Assembly (NCBI GenBank): GCA_031772625.1
Contig: CM062813.1
Location: 766,506,720 to 766,570,719, forward strand
Origin: Pinus tabuliformis
Taxonomy: Eukaryota > Streptophyta > Pinopsida > Pinales > Pinaceae
Reading direction: 5' to 3'
DNA: 64,000 nt
The notes under the pieces were generated by a model, which was not told where the DNA came from, made no database searches, and saw only the letters and a list, made by a program, of their open reading frames with translations. Shown piece after piece: positions 1 through 10,959 of the stretch (its first letter is position 1; each line of letters begins with the position of its first letter). The position numbers were made by a program, and so were the translations under genes.

Positions 1-838
1 CTATCAATTTCAATTTGAAACTGTGTATTGGTTTTAATGTTGAGTGTATTAATTTTGTTTTGTTTAAAAAAATATTTTTGGTTAGACAAATTAGGATATA
101 TAAAATCTTTGTAATATTTCAACTTACATTCCTTAATGATTTCATTATGGTTATGGATGATATATTTAATTTCACAAAGAAAAGATAAAACTGTCATAAA
201 AATATATAATTTTGTAGATCAAGAATATCTTTAATTTTAGAAAGAAAATATGGAATTTTGGAGGAATATATAATTGTGAAAAACAAGATGAGTTTTTAGT
301 TGAGTAATTTTTAGAAAAATGTTTAACTACACTTTTTATCCATTATTATATCAAAATTGAGAATGCAATATTCTTAGTGGATAGTGCAAGTAAAAGAAAT
401 GTTGTTAAACTAATGAAATTGAAAACATAAATTAGTGAATGATACAAAAAAGAAATACAAAGATGAACAAATAAGGAAAAAGAAATGATTTTATTTATTG
501 GGTCCATGACTTTAAGAACTTGTTTCTTTTAATTTCATGACATTATAAAGTAAATGTCTAAATCTTGTAGTCATATACAAGGAATATTTCCTTAATATTC
601 ATCATCTAGAAGCTATTATTATTTCGAAATAGGAAATTTTTTAATGAAAAAACGTCTCTACTACATATAACACATTAGACGTGAGGAATGATCATTAACT
701 CTAATAGGAAGAAATTAAGTATCTCACTTAACATATGGGAATGGTGTGTTTCTTGTGGTTTTTAGGGAAGTCTAAAAATCCCTTCGAGAAATTTGTAGGT
801 TTATCCTTCAAATGGGAATGTCATGGATGGCATAGTCA
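1..838. other. AT-rich region without genes
   Basis: The stretch is AT-rich with stop codons in all frames and no open frame that looks coding. I see no LTR ends, tRNA or tandem array. It is the left flank of element E1: its last five bases before the element, with the first copy of the duplicated target TTTAT at 839-843, continue directly into the sequence after 7829. Confidence 0.6.
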
Positions 839-843
839 TTTAT

Positions 844-1943
844 TGGTGGCCTGGGTGTAGGCGATATGGACAAGCAGCCGAAACCTGATATAATTTCTTC
901 TAACTTTGGCTGAATTTCTCCTTCTGTTTCAACAGGTGTATCAGTCATCTATTGTTAGACTGACTACTTCATGAGTTTTTCCTATGATCACCCCAACTCT
1001 TGTTATTGGGCACAAGTCATATCATAGACCTGTTTTCCTCCTTCCATACTATAATTCCATAGGAATTATAATAATATACTAGCGTTGCTTTAAAATAAGG
1101 AAACTGCGTTTTAACCGCAAAATACACAGTCGGCAGGCTTCTGTTCCAAAGGAACATAATAACACTATCGACGCTTTTAAAACCACTATAGTGTTAATTC
1201 ACCCTGCTCTATAGCGTTTCGAGTCCGAGCTATCGGAGTTTCGGACTTCGACGGTTCCAAAGGTCCTTCCCACTCTACTGTGGTTCTGCGATGCAACAGT
1301 GGTTTGGACCCGATATGGGTATGAGCCAGATTTAATACGATTTCAGGCCCAGAACTTTATTTTGGCTGTCTTTCACGATTTTCCTGAGAAAAACAGAGTT
1401 TCCGCCGTGGAAATTAACAATGCATGTAATAGGAACAAGCATGCTAATATGAAAGGAAAACACCCCAACAGGCCTAAACTTAAGTGTTAACTGGAAAGCG
1501 AAGGTTGAATCACCATTGATAAAACTCATAATTAAAGAATCGAAACTGTTACATGCATAAATATCAGTAAACAGAGAACCGTAAGTCCAAATGCACAGAG
1601 AGAGTTCTTCGAAGATCACAATGCCTCCGGGATCGACTCCCCCCTAAGAAGTCCTATTATTTCCTTTTATAAATAATAGATAAAGCCCTCTCGGTCCTTA
1701 TCCCATACAAAATCATGCCAATTACATAGAGCGATTAAAGCAATTATCCATAAAGCTTACTATAGCTTATCCATAAAGCGATTATTACAACATGATTTTA
1801 TTCTTAAATTCTATCCCTATCCTAAACTAGAAAACAATGGAAATTGATGGCTAAAGGACCCCACTCCTTTGCCTGTAGATTTTTTATTTATTTTTGGAAT
1901 AAGTTTGAAGATTTTTCCCTCCAAGTCGCATGCTCCTGCATCA
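844..1943 (-). repeat. E1 3' LTR
   Basis: Direct repeat of 6573-7824, with homology ending sharply at TGGTGGCC on the left and GCTCCTGCATCA on the right. It is 1,100 bp, against 1,252 bp for its partner. The main difference is a 173-bp block present at 6926-7098 of the other LTR and absent here, at a point flanked by ATTC. It also keeps about 20 bp (near 1390-1420) that the other LTR lacks. A TATA-like box sits on the minus strand at 1663-1672. Confidence 0.95.
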
Positions 1944-1964
1944 GACTCCTAAGGAAAAAATTCT

Positions 1965-2168
1965 TCATGGGCTCCTGTCCATGAGCTCATCTACAGAACT
2001 GCCCAGTTTCTGTAGCATGTTTTCTGTAACCCAGGTAGCTTCAGCGGTTGGCTGATCCTTCCATTTTACCAAATACTGGAAGTACTCTCGTCCTCTTGTT
2101 TTCTTAAACACCTTCTTGTCTAGAATTCTTTCTAGCTGCAATTCCTTTGTTGTGGGTAACTGTTTTAC
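1965..2168 (-). pseudogene. E1 chromodomain, C-terminus of integrase
   Basis: After the TAG at 2169-2171 the same frame stays open to TGA at 1965-1967. It encodes a chromodomain: LERILDKKVF, then YLVKWKDQP, then ATWVTENML. In chromoviruses this domain is attached to integrase and steers insertion towards particular chromatin. The aromatic and Trp-Lys-Trp type pattern is preserved. The frame ends 21 bases before the 3' LTR. Confidence 0.85.
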
Positions 2169-3882
2169 CTAGTCAATCTCTTGGGTCTCTTGATCCTTTT
2201 CTGTATCATTTGCAGTTTCACCTTCATACTTGTACAGGTCAGCAACATTGAAAATTGGTGATATTCCAACATCAGGGGGTAACTCAATCTCATAGGCATT
2301 TGCAGAAAATTTCCTCAATACTCTGCATGGTCCAATTTTCTTGAACTTCAATTTGTTATACTCCCTCTTTGGAAACCTCTCCTTTCTGAGGTGTGCTAAA
2401 ACTAAATCTCCAACTTCAAAGTTCACCTCTCTTCTTCTCATGTCTGCTCTGGTCTTGTACTTGATGTTACTATCCTGTAGCTGTTGTTTCACTTGTTCAT
2501 GTATTGCTTGCATTTCTGAAGCAAAATCTTCACCCTCTGCACTTCTCATCTCTTCTTTTCCCAAGTTTCTTAACTCAGATACTCCTCTTGGATGCATTCC
2601 ATAAACAATATGGAATGGACTCTGTCCTGTACTCCTGTTAGGTGAGTCATTATATGCATATTCAGCCTGTGTCAACACTCGATCCCTTTGCTTTGGATGT
2701 TCTACAGTGAGACTCCTTAGAAGATTGCCCAAACTTCTGTTCACAACTTCAGTCTGTCCATCAGTTTGTGGATGATAGGAAGAGCTAAAACTTAGTTTAG
2801 TTCCCAACTTCTTCCATAGTGTCCTCCAGAAATGTCCAACAAATTTGGAATCCTTGTCTGAGATAATACTTTTAGGCAACCCATGCAATCTTACAACCTC
2901 CTTAAAAAACAAATTAGCAATGTGAGAAGCATCACTAGTTTTATAACATGGAATAAAGCGTGTCATTTTCGAAAATCTATCCACTAAAACAAAAATTTGA
3001 GTCATTGCCTCTTTGAGTCTTTGGTAAGTCCAAAACAAAATCCATACTTACCATATCCCAAGGCCTATCTGGAATTGGTAATGGGATATACAAACCTGTG
3101 TTTTGGCTCCTTCCCTTTGCATATTGACAGACTTTGAAAGTTTTCACATACTTCTCCACTTCAGACTTCATTTTCGGCCAGAAATAAAATCTGTTTAATT
3201 GCTCATAAGTCTTCTCTACACCAAAGTGTCCTGCAAGTCCTCCACTATGTTTCTCTTTGATTAAGTTCTCCCTCATAGAACAGTTTGGTATGCACAACTG
3301 ATTTTTCTTAAACAACATTCCATCTTGTAAGAAGTAATCCAACCATTTACTCCTATCTACCAAAACAAGATTTTTACAAGTTTCAAATGACTCTATAAAA
3401 TCTGCATCTGTTTCATACAATTCTCTAAGAAAATCAAAACCCAACGCTTGGATTTGACTCTCCTGAAATAATACACTTTTCCTACTTAAGGCATCTGCAA
3501 CTTTGTTTGATTGGCCATTTATATGCTTCAAGACAAAATGGAAACCTTGAAGATACTCTACCCATTTAGAATGTTTCTGGATAAGCTTTGGCTGCTGCAT
3601 AATATACTGTAGTGCATGGTTGTTTGAATAAAGTATGAACTCCTTTGACATTAGATAATTCCTCCATTTCTTCAATGACTGCACAACTACATAAAACTCC
3701 TTATCATAAGAAGAATACTTCTTCTTTGAATCATTTATCTTTTCACTAAAATAAGCTATAGGTCTGTCTTCCTGACTTAATACACCTCCAATAGCTTCTC
3801 CGCTGGCATCACACTTCACTTGGAAAGGTTTACTAAAATCAAGTAGAACCAAAATAGGCTTTTCAATGATCTTCTTCTTCAA
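2169..3882 (-). pseudogene. pol: E1 RNase H and integrase
   Basis: RNase H occupies about 3480-3880 (VKCDASG, KEFYVVVQSL, YSNNHALQYI); its usual TDH-type aspartate reads YSNNH here. Integrase follows. Its HHCC zinc-binding module is visible (KHSGGLAGHFGVEKT), but the first cysteine of the CxxC pair is replaced (KTFKVCQYAKG). The catalytic core has D in MDFVLDLP, D in IISDKDSKF and E in DGQTEVVNRS. A frameshift near 2977-3038 separates the first catalytic Asp from the rest. The C-terminal GPY-like region (KIGPCRVLRKFSANAYEI) is present, ending at TAG 2169. Confidence 0.9.
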
Positions 3883-3885
3883 TAG

Positions 3886-4677
3886 CTAGAAATTCTTTTC
3901 TGCTTCAGCAATCCATCTAAATGGTTGTTTATCCTTCTTTATGGTCTCAATAATAGGTGCATTGATCTTACTAAAATTCTTTATGAATTTTCTATAAAAA
4001 CTAGCAAGACCATGAAAACTTCTTACCTCAAAGACACTTTTAGGTGAAGGCCACTCCATGATTGCCTTGATCTTCTCTGGATCCATCTTCAGCCCTTCAG
4101 CAGAAATAACAAAACCCAAGTACACTAGCTCTTCTTTCATGAACGAAAAATTCTTCAAATTCAACAATAACTTCTCTTGTTGTAGCCTTTGTAAGACATA
4201 ATTTAGATGTCTCATGTGCTCCTCCTTAGACCTGTTGTAAACTAATATATCGTCCAGATATACTATTACAAATTTACCAATAAACTCTTTAAGAACTTCA
4301 TTCATGAGTCTCATAAACGTACTTGGTGCATTTGACAACCCAAAAGGCATTACTCTCCACTCATACAATCCCTCATTTTTCTTAAAAGCAGTTTTCCACT
4401 CATCCCCTTCTCTTATCCTTATCTGATGATACCCACTTTTAAGATCTAGTTTTGAAAAATACTTTTCTCCACTCAAGCAATCCATTAAATCTTCAATTCT
4501 AGGTAAAGGAAATATGTACCTGATTGTGATTTTATTGATGGCTCTTGAATTTGTACACATTCTCCAGCCTCCATCTTTCTTTGGACTCAACACTATTGGT
4601 ATTGCACAAGGACTCAAGCTTTCTCTGATCAACCCTTTGTCAAGCAATTCTTGCACTTGCTTCCTAACCTCTTCATT
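3886..4677 (-). pseudogene. pol: E1 reverse transcriptase
   Basis: Reverse transcriptase copying element RNA to cDNA. Visible motifs in order: [45 protein letters not shown], and the catalytic YLDDILVY (about residue 134 of the open frame), then GHLL-like thumb motifs (YLGFVIS) and the connection region ([10 protein letters not shown]). The catalytic aspartates are intact. The frame is stopped by TAG at 3883-3885 and resumes at once in the same frame as RNase H. Confidence 0.92.
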
Positions 4678-5460
4678 TTATGTAGGAGTCATTATGTAAG
4701 CTACTTTGTTAGGTAGACTTGCTCCAGGAATCAAATCTATATGATGGCTAATTCTTCTAATGGGTGGTAACTCATTGGGAAAATCATCAACAATAATATC
4801 ACAATAGTTCTCCAACATTTCTTGAATTTCAATGGGTAAATCAGAAACTATAGTAAAAGTCATTATTACCTTGGGCTTGCAAATTACAACAAAATTTACC
4901 TCATTCTCTTCAATCTGCTTCAAGTATTCCTTTCCTCCTAGTAATAGAGTTTTTGAATTAGTTTTCTTTCCTGATCCATCTTCTTCTTGCAGAGGCAACA
5001 ATGTATGATTGACACCATCTTTTCCAAACTTGTAGGTGTTTCTTTTCCCATCATGCATAGCTCCTCTGTCATATTGCCAAGGTCTTCCAAGCAATATGTG
5101 ACACACATCCATTGGCATCACATCACATACAATTTTATCTTTATACTTGCCCAACTGAAACTCCACTTCACACTGTTCATTCACTAACAGTTGATGTCCC
5201 TTTTGTAACCATGACACCTTGTAAGGTGTTGGATGTTTCATTGTCTTCAGCTTCAATTTCTCCACCACTTCTGTAGAGACCAAATTATCAGTGTTGCCAC
5301 TATCAATGATCATCTGACAACATTTCCCTTGAACCTTACACATTGTTCTGAACAAAGTCTTCCTTTGTGATGGTTCAACTATCTCCTTTGCTGGCTTGAG
5401 AAAAACTTTATTAACTACCAAAGATTCTCCTCTCTCTGGTATATTTTCTTCTTCTTTCAT
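4678..5460 (-). pseudogene. pol: E1 aspartic protease, first part of pol
   Basis: Open for 260 codons. The retropepsin active site is visible as IIDSGNTDNLVS (about residues 52-63) and the flap/C-terminal motif as HILLGRPW (about residues 121-128). A long linker leads towards RT and ends in a TAA at 4678-4680, in frame with the following RT. The protease would process the E1 polyprotein. It is preceded by the zinc knuckle in another frame. The single in-frame stop suggests point mutation of a continuous pol frame. Confidence 0.88.
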
Positions 5461-6506
5461 TGCTGTTGTTGTTGCTTCTCCCTCAACTGGAGAACTAATG
5501 GCACACCTCTGATTTGTTTCTGCTTTCTCTGGGCACTAAAAAGCTCTGTGTCCCAGTTTGTTACATCTGTAACATCTTACTTCTCTTCCTCTTCCTCTGC
5601 CTCCTCTTCCTCTAGAAAAACTCTCTCTGCCTCTTGCATCACCTCCTGTCGGTGCATGTTGGGTTGAGCTGCTGCTAGCTCCATCTTTAGGTGTTGTAGT
5701 CTTCCTCTACCACCTTGACTTCCCCTTCATCGGAAAGTACCTCTCTCTTTGGCAAACTGCTTCCTCATGAGTTTTTCTTTAGCTTTCAGTGCCATCTGAT
5801 AAGCTTCTTCTATTGTTTTAAGAGACAATATACTTATCTCATCTTGAATGTCCATCCTAAGACCATTCACATATCTAGATGCCTTCTCATCTGTATCTTG
5901 AGCTTCTCCATCTCTTATTCTTACCTTGTAGAATTCCTTTGTGTATTCTTTCACTATCAAAGACCTCTGTCTAAGATTCAGCATCTGTCTGAAAAAGGTT
6001 TACTCATAATTACTTGGTAGAAACTTACCTCTTAGCTTTGCTACCATCCTACTCCAATTCTTGAGAGGTTTCTTGCCAAGTCTATTTCTTTCTGCTTGCA
6101 CACCATCCCACCAAAGCGCTACATGGCCTTTTAACTTGGTGACAACAAACTTTACTTTTTTCTCATCTTCTGTTTCTTCATAGTTGAAAAATTTCTCCAT
6201 GTCATTAATCTAGTCTATCAATTCTTCTAGATTCAATCCTCCTTCATATATTGAAACCTCATTCTTTGGCCTAGTTGTGGATCTCAACACTGACTAGAAG
6301 AATCTTATCTCAGGAGTAACTGCTACAGCTTCCTCCCCTGCAGCTTCAACCTCAGGCTCACTAACATCTCCATCATCTATATTTCTTCCTGTTGTTAATG
6401 CATCTAGTCTAGCTTGCTTTTGTTGCACAACTTCCATCACTTCAGCATTTGAAACAGGCCATCCTCTTCCACCACGTCCTCGTCCTCTTCCAACTCTAAA
6501 AGCCAT
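5461..6506 (-). pseudogene. gag: E1 gag (capsid-nucleocapsid), broken
   Basis: Structural protein of the virus-like particle. The likely start is the ATG at 6506, 51 bases after the primer site, giving a basic Arg/Gly-rich N-terminus (MAFRVGRGRGRGG). The retrotransposon gag core is visible at about 6000-6200 (VALWWDGVQ, then LRGKFLP) and 5727-5984 (VKEYTKEFYKV). A CCHC zinc knuckle follows at about 5530-5575 (CYRCNKLGHRAF then C), with a stop codon just before its last cysteine. An Arg/Glu-rich stretch precedes the knuckle. The frame is broken by stops near 6000 and 6294 and by a shift near 5727. Confidence 0.85.
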
Positions 6507-6556
6507 ATTAACTTTCCTTCTCCTGCTTTTGAGATTCAATTCAGTGTCAATAGGTT

Positions 6557-6568
6557 GCTCTGATACCA
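6557..6568 (-). other. E1 primer binding site (initiator Met-tRNA type)
   Basis: Minus strand reads TGGTATCAGAGC, the classical plant site complementary to the 3' end of initiator methionine tRNA. It lies four bases inside the 5' LTR edge and fixes the orientation of E1. Confidence 0.9.
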
Positions 6569-6572
6569 CTAA

Positions 6573-7824
6573 TGGTGGCCTGGGTGTAGGCGATATGGAA
6601 AAGCGCCCGAAACTTGATATAATTTCTTCTAACTCTGGATGAATTTCTCCTTCTCTTTTAACAAGTGTATCAGTCATCTATTGTTAGACTCACTGCTTCA
6701 TGAGTTTTTCCTCTGATCACCCCAACCCTTGTTATTGGGCACAAGTCATATCATAGACCTGCTTTCCTCCTTCTGGACTATAATTCCATAGGAATTATAA
6801 TAATATATTAGCGTTACTTTAAAATGAGGAAACTGTGTTTTAACCGCAAAATACACAGTCGAAGGTCTTCTGTTCCAAAAGAATATAATAACACTATCGA
6901 CGCTTTTAAAACCACTATAGTGTTAATTCCAAAGAATTACACTATCGGCGGTACTATCGGTCCTTCCAGTGTTCCTTTCTCCGACGCGATAACACGTAGT
7001 GTTGTTGGAGATCGTAATTGGCGACTCCAATGCTCCCAATGCTAAGCTCCTTTCGCTCCAATCTTGTGATGCGATTAGCTTCGCGGACCCGACAACTTAT
7101 TCACCCTGCTCTATAGTGTTTCGGGTCCGAGCTATTGGAGTTTCAGACTTCATTCCAAAGGTCCTTCCCACTCTACTATGGTTCTACGATGCGACAGTGG
7201 TTTGGACCCGATATGGGTATGAGCCAGATTTAATATGATTTCAGGTCCAAAACTTTATTTTGGCTAAGTCTTTCACGATTTTACTGAGCAAAATCAACAA
7301 TGCATGTAATAGGAATAAGAATGCTAATATGAAAGGAAAACACCCCAACAAGCCTAAACTTAAGTGTTAACTGGAAAGCAAAGGCTGAATCACCATTGAT
7401 AAAACTCAGAATTAAAGAACCCAAATGGTTACACGCGTAAATATCAGTAAACAGAGAACCGTAAGTCCAAATGCACAGAGAGAGTTCTTCGAAGATCACA
7501 ATGCCTCCAGGATCAACTCCCCCCCGAGAAGTCCCGTTATTTCCTTTTATAAATAATAGATAAAGCCATCTCGGTCCTTATCCCATACAAAAGCATGCCA
7601 ATTACATAGAGTGATTAAAGCAATTATCCATAAATCTTACTATAGCTTATCCATAAAGCAATTATTACAACATGATTTTATTATTAAATTCTATCCCTAT
7701 CCTAAACTAGAAAAGCATGGAAATTGATGGCTAAAGGAACCCACTCCTTTGCCTGTAGATTTTTTATTTATTTTTGGAATAATTTTGAAGAGTTTTTACC
7801 TCCAAGTCGTATGCTCCTGCATCA
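6573..7824 (-). repeat. E1 5' LTR
   Basis: The promoter-bearing LTR of E1, adjacent to the primer binding site. It starts (minus strand) TGATGCAGGAGCAT and ends CCACCA. It retains the 173-bp segment missing from the 3' LTR. The right edge abuts target duplication TTTAT. Confidence 0.95.
7543..7552 (-). promoter_or_regulatory. Candidate TATA box in E1 5' LTR
   Basis: Minus strand reads TTATAAAAGG inside an otherwise mixed-composition LTR. The same box is kept at 1663-1672 in the other LTR. Position, well inside the LTR and upstream of gag, fits the U3 promoter. This is prediction from sequence only. Confidence 0.55.
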
Positions 7825-7829
7825 TTTAT

Positions 7830-8880
7830 ACCAAGGAATATTAGCTTTTGTGGTTAGTCCAAAATTTTGTTCACCTTATTAGGAGAGCATTAGTTCTCCT
7901 ACTCCTTTAGCGATGACTAGCGATATATTGATGCTTAAGTATGGGTGAATACTTGAATGGGTTAAACTACTTCTATGGTGCCCTATCTTTGGAGGTTGCA
8001 CCCTAATAAACATTATGAATAACCCATTGGGTGTAGATAGTGAGGAAGTTTATTTCTCGATCAGGACATGTACCTACCTAAGAGGAGGAACATTGGGAAC
8101 TTAGCCATTAAACCTTAGGACGATGTTATTATGCACCATTGAAGAGGGAATTTGATCCTAGGGGTTGGATAAACCTTTTTATTATAGAGTATAAAGCTTT
8201 TTATTATTATAAACCTTGGTATAAACCCCAAAGATCGCGACCCTTAATTCTTGAGACAATGTCAGTTGTGCACCATTGACAAGGGCATCTGATCTCGGGG
8301 GTTAAAAAAACTCTGTATTATTATATTATAAAGTGCTACATATGGGGTTTCCTTGATGGTTACTTATACAAACTTATGTCTTTTCTTTATGTTAGCCTCC
8401 CTCACCAAGTGTGTGTATATAAAGGGAGGAGAGAAACCTTATAATCATTATCATAATTTTACTCTATTCATTTTCTTTAAAAAGTATTATAGGGATAAAG
8501 GCACTAAGATTCATTAGGAAACTCTATTAGCATAACATTAGTGATCCAGATGGATATTGGTGGCGACCCACCTATTCCACTTGGACCCCCACTCTTGTTT
8601 CTTTTTGGTTTCCTTAATTGTAATACAACTTACTTTTTTTGTAGTTTTTCGAGTCCTAAACTTCCAGAGCCATTTTGAGAGACTAAAAGACATTTTTAGG
8701 GAAAACAGAGAGATTGAAAATGACCCAAACCAATTTATTAATCTTTTTTGCTCGCTCTTTGAGATCTTCGAAACGAGGTAATATGATAGCCAAACGGAGA
8801 TAGTATGCCAAAGTTACAACCCCGAGAAGTTGACGTACCAATTTACCCAAATGGGCCCCACAGTTTTGACGCTTCATCTC
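7830..8880. other. Non-coding region, possible old LTR remnant
   Basis: No coding frame is supported. A TATA-like GTATATAAAGGGAGG sits at about 8409-8423 on the plus strand, followed by an LTR-like transcribed leader. Two diverged tandem copies of about 80 bp lie at about 8115-8205 and 8253-8335 (both contain a GCACCATTGA core and end in TATAAAG). These features suggest a relic of an unrelated LTR, but no partner copy lies in the window. Confidence 0.3.
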
Positions 8881-8899
8881 CTAGGGTTAGGTTTTTGGA

Positions 8900-9150
8900 T
8901 GTTTAGGGTTTTCCATTATTTCTCAATAATAAATAGGCCTTTGAGCCTCATTGTAACATTGTTCAGAGGCATGTAGCCACCACATCTCTTCTCAGAGATA
9001 AGCTACCATCGCTTGAGCTAGTTTATTTCCATTTCTGTATGTAAGCATTTTAGTTATTTGATATTAATGAAATGGAGTTTTATTTCTATTGCATCTCTGT
9101 GTTTATGTGTATATCTGTATTTTGTTGTGTTCTTGCATAAGTCTGGCTCA
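8900..9150 (+). repeat. E2 5' LTR, 3' portion only recognised
   Basis: The sequence directly left of the E2 primer site ends GGCTCA and has typical R-U5 composition. The left boundary could not be placed because no second copy is found beyond 19150. The start coordinate is therefore approximate. Confidence 0.45.
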
Positions 9151-9151
9151 G

Positions 9152-9163
9152 TGGTATCAAAGC
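9152..9163 (+). other. E2 primer binding site (Met-tRNA type)
   Basis: TGGTATCAAAGC, one base different from the consensus initiator-Met site, one base after the presumed LTR end CA at 9149-9150. Confidence 0.75.
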
Positions 9164-9281
9164 AGTCTACTCTTTCTTTGTTTTTCTTTGCATGTCCTCA
9201 ACAAGGCCAGAGTATAAGGAGTTAGGGCTCGAACTGGTTGAACCTTTGCAAGACCAACATCGCAAACCCTGACGGCCTCAC

Positions 9282-9994
9282 ATGGCGGAAGAAAAAAAAG
9301 ACGAGGGGGCATGAGATCCTTTTAAAATATTTTTCAATGAAGCCCTCAAGTGACAAAGGAATGCGATGATGGATAACTTTGTCCACATCCTTCGGCAGCT
9401 ACCCACAGGGGATGGATCTTCATCCAGTAGTCACTCTGGAGGTGCCACTCCTTTTAAGGTACAAGTTAACTTTGGCATTCCCATATTTGAAGTTCAAATA
9501 GATGGTTAAATTTTTTGGAAGGATATTTTTCAATTCATGAATTTTCCAATTGGGAAAATATTACTTTTGCACTCCTCAAAGCTGGCCCACATGTCAATGA
9601 TTGGTGGGAAACCAACTGTGAAAAAAAGGAAGAGAGGGAATCATCATTGTTTTCAACCAGACCCACTTGGAATTATTTCTAAGATGCTATCAAGGAACAA
9701 TATTACCCTATCGATAGCTATGAAGATAAATACATGAAGTGGACCACATTACAGAAAAGAAGGTACCAACATGTGTTGGAGTTCACAAATGTTTTCCATA
9801 CCCTTCACACGACGCTGGGTATCAAGGATTCTGAGCGACATTTGGTACTCAAGAACCGCAGTTTCCTACACAATTACATCCAGGACGAGATGGAGTTCCT
9901 GAACATCTCCTCGCTTGCGCTGCCTATTGATACACTATGCAAATCGAGTAGAAATTTAAACAAAAGAAGTGAGACTTTGGATCTGCGAATTTGA
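9282..9994 (+). pseudogene. gag: E2 gag, broken
   Basis: The likely start is ATG at 9282 (MAEEKKDEG), with TGA ten codons later. The retrotransposon gag core is clear at about 9660-9900: a SYEDKYMKWTTL-type segment, then EFTNVFHTLHTTLGIKDSE and LHNYIQDEMEFLNISS. A frameshift lies near 9600-9700, and TAA at about 9508 interrupts the N-terminal half. Capsid-forming role by family. Confidence 0.78.
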
Positions 9995-10374
9995 AGCAAG
10001 GGAAAAGTGCCTCCAAACTGCAGAATAAATGAAAAAGTCAAGGCGGGACGACCTAGGGAAACCCGCCAAAGCTGCAAGAAAATAACAACACCAGAAAGAT
10101 AAAGAATGACACAGGGAAATGGTGTGAGCTCCATAAGAGCCCCACTCACAACATAAGTGAGTGTTGAGCCAAGCACTCACTGGTGGACGAGCTGAAGGCT
10201 TCCGAATCAGATGCATGTTTTGACTCTAAATCAAAAATTGACAAGGGGAATGACAAAGGGAAGTAGATTATCAATGTAGAGCCTAGTGCCAACGTTGCCA
10301 CCACCAAGATCCAGAAGGATGAGCCCAAAGATATAGAGGAGCCAGTCATAGATGTGGGTGAAGGGTTATCCACT
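9995..10374 (+). other. E2 gag-protease spacer, decayed
   Basis: Lys/Arg-rich translated patches in all three plus frames with many stops. A zinc knuckle would be expected here by family, but none can be recognised. Nothing else is supported. Confidence 0.4.
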
Positions 10375-10745
10375 CTAGTTCATTGTCGACAACATGAGCC
10401 AAAAGAATGTCATTTCAGCAGAGGTCGTGAAGTGGTTGGGCCTACTTACCACACCAAACCTGTATCCATACACCATTAGGTGGTTTCACCAAGGGTGAAA
10501 TCTCCGCGTCAGCCAATGGTGTCGCCTTACCTACAACATCAAGCCCTTCACAAATGAGGTACTGTGTGATGTTGCTCCTCTTGAATTTTGTGATGTATTA
10601 TTAGGCAAACCATATTTGTGGAACCGACATGCTATGTATGATTCTAAGCCTCGCGTTGTTATTATTACTTTGGGAAATAACTTATACAGGATACCGAAGG
10701 TAGCACCGCCTACCACCATTTCTTTGATCCATATGAAGTAATGTA
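10375..10745 (+). pseudogene. pol: E2 aspartic protease, remnant
   Basis: Pieces of a retropepsin domain: a degraded active-site area, then ISAEVVKWLGL, then EVLCDVAPLEFCDVLLGKPY, the C-terminal half with the LLGKPY motif. The D-S/T-G triad itself is not readable because of mutations near 10380-10400. Stops and at least one shift are present. Confidence 0.65.
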
Positions 10746-10959
10746 GTAAGATCATTTCCAAGACCGGGAAATTTTATTTCCTTATGATTCACCCTAAGGG
10801 AAAGAAGAAGATTATGACAATGACCTCCAGAGAGGGCTCCTCCACTTGACAATAGAAGATGGACAAGGATGTGGAGGAGTACAGGGACATATTCACCTCA
10901 CCCACAGGGGTACCTCTACATTGTTAGGACAAGCACTCCATCAATATGACCCCACGCGC

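Larger units (their letters stand above)
844..7824 (-). mobile_element. E1: complete, decayed Ty3/gypsy chromodomain retrotransposon
   Basis: A full-length LTR retrotransposon read on the minus strand. Exact 5-bp target duplications TTTAT lie at 839-843 and 7825-7829, directly outside LTRs that begin TG and end CA in element orientation. Order in element direction: 5' LTR (6573-7824), Met-tRNA primer site, gag, zinc knuckle, aspartic protease, reverse transcriptase, RNase H, integrase, chromodomain, 3' LTR (844-1943). Protease before RT and integrase last identify Ty3/gypsy; the C-terminal chromodomain identifies a chromovirus. Several stops and at least two frameshifts break the polyprotein, so it is a dead copy. 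Which chromovirus lineage it belongs to is not settled from sequence reading alone. Confidence 0.95.

Noticed and set aside
2341..2604. 87-codon plus-strand frame in E1
   Set aside because: Antisense to E1 integrase; no independent support.
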